NCBI GenBank assembly: GCA_029561345.1
Contig: JAKQJC010000041.1
Location: forward strand, 17,316 to 81,315
Length of the DNA stretch: 64,000 nt
Direction of reading: 5' to 3'
Origin: Chloroflexota bacterium
GTDB lineage: Bacteria; Chloroflexota; Anaerolineae; Anaerolineales; Anaerolineaceae
Below the pieces are notes generated by a model, which was not told the DNA's origin, did not search any database, and was given only the letters and a program-made list of their open reading frames with translations. The stretch's first letter is position 1. Each line of letters begins with the position of its first letter. This document shows positions 60,437-64,000 of this stretch, piece after piece. The position numbers were made by a program, and so were the translations under genes.

Positions 60437-61057
60437 ATGGAAACCTATCCGCTTTCACTGGCGGTGTTTGATTTCGTTCCGGTCACCCTGTTTCTGGTTG
60501 GAGCGTTTTTTCTGGTGCGTGTGGGTGTTTTACTGCGGGGAACACCCTGCTCGCGGATGATCATGGCGGGCGCGGTATTGATCTTTTTAGGCGGATTTCT
60601 GAAGGCCACCTGGAAGCTGCTGTATGCCGCCAATGTGGCGGATGTTCAATGGATGAGCCAGGTGCAATTTATTCTGGTGGCGCCAGGATTTTTTGCCCTG
60701 CTGATTGCCGCCATTCTGATGGGGCGCGGCAAAAAGAAACTTGCAGCAACCAATCAGGTTTCACTGCTGGCGATTGCCACCTGGAAAATCCCCTTGCTGG
60801 CCATCATGACGCTTTCGAGCATGGGTGCAAACGGCATTCTGGCTTACTTCTGTTTTCGCCGCGGCGCGCGCCTGGCAGCAGTGGGTTTTATCATCGCTTT
60901 CCTGTGCCTGGTGGGCATGGGTGCCATGGCTTCAGGCGAGCAAACCCTGGCCAAACAGTGGATTGAGGAAGGTATCAATACGGCGGGCGAGCTTGGTTTT
61001 GCTTTCGGCAGTATTCTGCTTCACCGAAAGCTCAAGAACAGCCCCCAATCCTGTTGA
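60437..61057 (+). CDS. Integral membrane protein
   Basis: 206 residues, six hydrophobic segments (FVPVTLFLVGAFFLVRVGVL, MIMAGAVLIFLGGFLKATWK, FILVAPGFFALLIAAIL and others). AGGAAGG precedes ATG 60437. No family recognised. Between the thiolase/DUF35 set and the SDR gene. Confidence 0.75.
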   Translation: METYPLSLAVFDFVPVTLFLVGAFFLVRVGVLLRGTPCSRMIMAGAVLIFLGGFLKATWKLLYAANVADVQWMSQVQFILVAPGFFALLIAAILMGRGKKKLAATNQVSLLAIATWKIPLLAIMTLSSMGANGILAYFCFRRGARLAAVGFIIAFLCLVGMGAMASGEQTLAKQWIEEGINTAGELGFAFGSILLHRKLKNSPQSC

Positions 61058-61126
61058 ATTTGACCCTTTTTTTCTGCTACCGTTCTGAACCGCGGGCTGG
61101 CAGCATCACTTTTTGATGGAGGTTTT

Positions 61127-61888
61127 ATGTGCAACCGTTTTGAAAACAAAGTGGCCATTGTCACCGGCGCCGCTTCGGGCATCGGGCGCGCCTGCGCAGT
61201 GCGTTTTGGCCGCGAAAAGGCCAAAGTGTGCATTTGCGATTTTAACGATGCCGGGCTGGAAGAGACCCGCAAACTGGTGGAAGCCGAAGGCGCCGAAGTG
61301 ATTGCTTATCATGTGGATGTGAGCAAACTCGCCGAGGTGGAAGCCTGCGTTAACGGCACGCTGGAACGCTTTGGCACGGTGGATATCATGGTCAACAATG
61401 CCGGCACCGGGCAGTTTATGCCCTTTGCCATGATGCCGGATGAGGAATATGACCGGGTGATGGATATCAATGTGCGCGGCATGTTCTTTTTCTGCCGGGC
61501 AGTGCTGCCCACCATGATGGACAAGGATTACGGCAAAATTGTCAACATCACCAGCATCATGTCGGTCATTGCCGGGCAGGGCCAGAGCATCTATAATACC
61601 AGCAAAGGTGCAGCCAAAATGATGACCCAGGGCATTGCCACCGATGTGGCCGGCTATCACATCAATGTCAACGCGGTGGGTCCGGGCATGGTGCTCACCG
61701 GCCTGACCAACAACATGTTGGGCGACCCCGACCAGGCCAAAATGTTTATTGATAAGATCCCCATGCGCCGCATCGGCGAGCCGGATGATATTGCTTCGGC
61801 CGTGTTGTTCCTCTCCTCAGATGAGGCCTCTTATATCCACGGCACCACCCTGTTTGTGGATGGCGGGATGATCTGCACCAACCTTTAA
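61127..61888 (+). CDS. Short-chain dehydrogenase/reductase
   Basis: 253 residues. Cofactor motif TGAASGIG (14-21), acidic residue in ICDFND favouring NAD(H), NNAG, catalytic Ser about 143 (ITSIMS), YNTSK (Tyr and Lys). FabG-like. Probably reduces a 3-keto or 3-hydroxyacyl-type substrate made by the adjacent condensing enzymes (inference). Confidence 0.93.
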   Translation: MCNRFENKVAIVTGAASGIGRACAVRFGREKAKVCICDFNDAGLEETRKLVEAEGAEVIAYHVDVSKLAEVEACVNGTLERFGTVDIMVNNAGTGQFMPFAMMPDEEYDRVMDINVRGMFFFCRAVLPTMMDKDYGKIVNITSIMSVIAGQGQSIYNTSKGAAKMMTQGIATDVAGYHINVNAVGPGMVLTGLTNNMLGDPDQAKMFIDKIPMRRIGEPDDIASAVLFLSSDEASYIHGTTLFVDGGMICTNL

Positions 61889-61902
61889 GAATCTCACAAG
61901 CA

Positions 61903-61936
61903 AAAAAACGTGCAGGGTCAAACCTGCGCGTTTTTT
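61903..61936 (+). terminator. Rho-independent terminator
   Basis: Stem AAAAAACGTGCAGG / CCTGCGCGTTTTTT (one G-U pair), ending in TTTTTT, 14 nt after the SDR stop. Confidence 0.88.
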
Positions 61937-62268
61937 GGTTTAAAAAGACCAGCCAAACCGCTCCAGAGCGCCTGCCTTCACTCTCTGAGCTTCTGCCAGC
62001 CCACGCTTAAATCCGGAAATCCGCCTTTTGCATACCGGATGAAAATCACCCTTAGGCAGGAATAATTACATAATTTAATGTTATAATTTCTTTCTAATGG
62101 CTGAAATGCGATTTGGCGGAGATGGAACCGGCGAGGAAAACCGTTAAAGGGTGCCGGACGGGTTCAAAAAATCTCCATGTTGGCTTTATCAGGCATCATA
62201 ATGTAATTTTCGCCCCTGTTTTGCGCTTACGTGTGAACCGGGGCTTGATCACGCCATTAGGAGTTCCC
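61937..62268 (+). other. Intergenic region with a -10 element
   Basis: A TATAAT box at 62082-62087 in an AT-rich stretch is the likely promoter of the carboxyltransferase gene; no good -35 is visible. An in-frame extension of that gene to 62113 lacks a ribosome site. Confidence 0.5.
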
Positions 62269-63801
62269 ATGACACAAACGATTAAATTTCATGATGTGAC
62301 CCTGCGCGACGGTCAGCAGAGCCTGTCTGCCACGCGCATGAGTACCGAGCAGGCTCTGCGGGTGCTGCCGCTGATTGAGGCCGCCGGATTTGAATCTTTG
62401 GAGCTTTGGGGAGGCGCAGTTCTTGATTCCTGCATCCGCTTTCTAGATGAAGACCCCTGGGAGCGCCTGGAAACCTTTGCCTCCAAAATGAAGGATCCTA
62501 AAAAAATCCAGGCTTTGCTGCGCGGCCAGAATTTATTTGCCTACCAGCCCTATCCGGACGACCTGGTAATTGCCTTTATCAAGCAGGCCATCCGTTCCGG
62601 TGTGGGCATCATGCGCATTTTTGATGCTCTCAACGACCGGCGCAACCTGCAAATTGCCATTCTGGCCACCCGCGCCTATGGCGGTGTGGTTGAAGGAGCC
62701 ATTTCCTACACCACCAGCCCTGTGCATACCGCCGATTATTTCGTTCAATATGCCCGTGATCTGGTGGAAGATGGCGCTGACCGCATCTGCTTGAAGGATA
62801 TGGCTGGCCTGCTGCATCCGCGTGAAGCGATGAAGCTGCTGCCGGCGCTGCGGGCGGCAGTACCAGTGCCGATTACCTTGCATTCCCACAGCACCACAGG
62901 CGTCAGCATTATGAATGCCCTGATTGCCATGCGCAGCGGCATAGATGCCATTGATACCGCCATCACGCCGTTTTCCTGCGGCAGTTCGCATGAGTCGGTG
63001 GAAGTGCTGATGGCCTTTGCCGACATGATGGGCATTGAACACGGCCTGGATCCGCGCCCCTTGCAGGAAGCGCAGAAGGAACTGTTTGCCATTGCCCACG
63101 AACTGGCCGATTCCAACCCCTATATCAAGCGCTTTTACCGGCCGGTTTCCAGCGATGATGTGGACCGCAATCTGGCAGCGCGTGTGCTGGAACTGCTGGA
63201 TGCGGGAACAGATGCGGCCATTGAAGAGGCCATGTCGGTCTGCCGCCAGATCACGGCTGACCTGGGTTACCCTAACTATGACGACCGCATTTTCAGCGCG
63301 CAAATTCCAGGCGGCATGCTGACCAATTTGCACTCGCAGCTCAAACAGATGGGCGCGCCTGATGCGCTGGATGCGGTGATGAAGGAAATGGCCGAAGTGC
63401 GCGCCGACGTGGGCTATGTGCCCCTGGTGACCCCCACCAGCCAGATTGTTGGTTCGCAGGCGGTGTTCAATGTCATTGGCGGTGCGCGCTACAGCTTTGT
63501 ATCCAATGAATTCAAAATGATCTTGCGGGGCGAATTTGGCCGCACACCGGTGCCCCCGAACCCACAGCTGGTTAAATCGGTCCTCGGAGAGACTGAAAAG
63601 CCCCTGACCTACCGCCCGGCTTCTTACCTGAAACCCGTGCTGGAAGATGCCTGCACCCTGCCTTTTGTGCAGTCGCACAAAGATTTGCTGCTGCACCTGA
63701 TGCTGGGGCAGCCGGCGGATGATTATCTCAAACGCCACCGCGAGTATAACGAACCGACGAAAACCATGGATGAAGATGATCTGGCCTTTGTGACCGGGTA
63801 A
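62269..63801 (+). CDS. Biotin-dependent enzyme carboxyltransferase subunit (pyruvate carboxylase B / OadA / 5S-like)
   Basis: 510 residues from ATG 62269 (TAGGAG upstream). Opening FHDVTLRDGQQSLSATRMST is the HMGL-like domain; ICLKDMAGLLHPREAMKL carries the carbamylated Lys; LHSHSTTGVSIMNALIAMRS the metal His pair; the PYC_OADA domain follows. There is no C-terminal biotinyl-lysine domain (no AMKM), so the biotin carrier is a separate protein. Catalyses transcarboxylation between biotin and pyruvate/oxaloacetate. Confidence 0.92.
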   Translation: MTQTIKFHDVTLRDGQQSLSATRMSTEQALRVLPLIEAAGFESLELWGGAVLDSCIRFLDEDPWERLETFASKMKDPKKIQALLRGQNLFAYQPYPDDLVIAFIKQAIRSGVGIMRIFDALNDRRNLQIAILATRAYGGVVEGAISYTTSPVHTADYFVQYARDLVEDGADRICLKDMAGLLHPREAMKLLPALRAAVPVPITLHSHSTTGVSIMNALIAMRSGIDAIDTAITPFSCGSSHESVEVLMAFADMMGIEHGLDPRPLQEAQKELFAIAHELADSNPYIKRFYRPVSSDDVDRNLAARVLELLDAGTDAAIEEAMSVCRQITADLGYPNYDDRIFSAQIPGGMLTNLHSQLKQMGAPDALDAVMKEMAEVRADVGYVPLVTPTSQIVGSQAVFNVIGGARYSFVSNEFKMILRGEFGRTPVPPNPQLVKSVLGETEKPLTYRPASYLKPVLEDACTLPFVQSHKDLLLHLMLGQPADDYLKRHREYNEPTKTMDEDDLAFVTG

Positions 63802-63957
63802 GACCAGAAAAAAGACCCAGAAAGCCCATCGCATCGAACTTCTGGATCCTATCACATTGCTGATGTTCGGACATGAGTTCGGACAAGCAGAAGCAAAATG
63901 GCCTCGAAAAGGATAAACTTGGTTTTCCACGACCAGTGATATCCAAAACGAGGCTTA
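63802..63957. other. Intergenic region
   Basis: Contains a short direct repeat GTTCGGACA ... GTTCGGACA (about 63864-63883). No gene supported. Confidence 0.4.
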
Positions 63958-64000
63958 ATGAACAAGTTTATCAACAATCACGAATATATGGCAGAGTTGT
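63958..64000 (+). CDS. Start of an unidentified gene, cut by window edge
   Basis: ATG 63958 with GAGG 4 nt upstream opens a frame MNKFINNHEYMAEL that continues past the window. Too short to assign. Confidence 0.35.
   Translation, partial: MNKFINNHEYMAEL

Noticed and set aside
62533..63930. Long minus-strand open frame (465 codons)
   Set aside because: Antisense to the carboxyltransferase gene, His/Gln/Arg-biased composition typical of shadow frames.

Overview
The window looks like chromosomal DNA of a Chloroflexota bacterium, probably class Anaerolineae. This is inferred from gene content, not from a marker gene: no rRNA or tRNA was seen. Pointers are many Thr/Pro-linker lipoproteins, a serpin, an operon of Roadblock proteins with an MglA-like GTPase, a Ser/Thr kinase fused to a solute-binding domain, an archaeal-style HMG-CoA synthase/thiolase/DUF35 set, and moderate-to-high GC with Shine-Dalgarno starts.

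1-21 kb: a partial response regulator, a VTC/DUF4956 polyphosphate pair, an M23 peptidase with an overlapping HTH regulator behind a consensus promoter, a secreted serpin, two ABC-2 export operons separated by a two-component system, a secreted TAP-like hydrolase, an XRE regulator with a 27-bp palindromic operator, an EamA exporter, and a large secreted NHL-repeat protein. Remnants of an ankyrin gene and a GNAT gene lie between them.

21-29.4 kb: the most unusual part. It holds a ParA ATPase, a protein with two tandem ribbon-helix-helix domains, and seven groups of 11-bp GTAATC-type direct repeats (two long arrays plus single operator-like copies). Next to these are an ExeA/TniB-like AAA ATPase, an AT-hook/RHH-like protein behind three TGACGTCA palindromes, a candidate antisense small RNA with its own promoter and terminator, and a protein with a 100-residue-offset tandem winged-helix duplication that resembles a replication initiator. 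Together this reads as a replication and partition module, possibly an integrated plasmid-like replicon. An isoprenoid-synthase-fold gene and a prenyltransferase-like gene with an in-frame TGA lie within or beside it.

29.4-34.3 kb: a six-gene minus-strand operon encoding four Roadblock-type proteins (one with a DUF4388 domain), an MglA-like GTPase and an unassigned protein, followed by a degraded zone with a glycosyltransferase remnant and two nearly identical hairpins that flank a uracil-DNA-glycosylase-like gene.

34.6-54.6 kb: metabolic, transport and regulatory genes: TetR with promoter and operator, DUF362 ferredoxin protein, kinase/solute-binding fusion, old-yellow-enzyme reductase, CBS protein and ArsB-like transporter, MFS, HAD proteins, cupin, GNAT, beta-lactamase-fold hydrolase, an XRE-cupin-NifX fusion, a decayed trmO, a methyltransferase and two surface lipoproteins.

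54.8-64 kb: a plus-strand lipid/acyl-CoA region: XRE-cupin regulator, an unknown 349-residue protein, DUF6512 membrane protein, SCP2 protein, HMG-CoA-synthase-like protein, thiolase, DUF35 protein, SDR, then a biotin-enzyme carboxyltransferase subunit and the start of one more gene.
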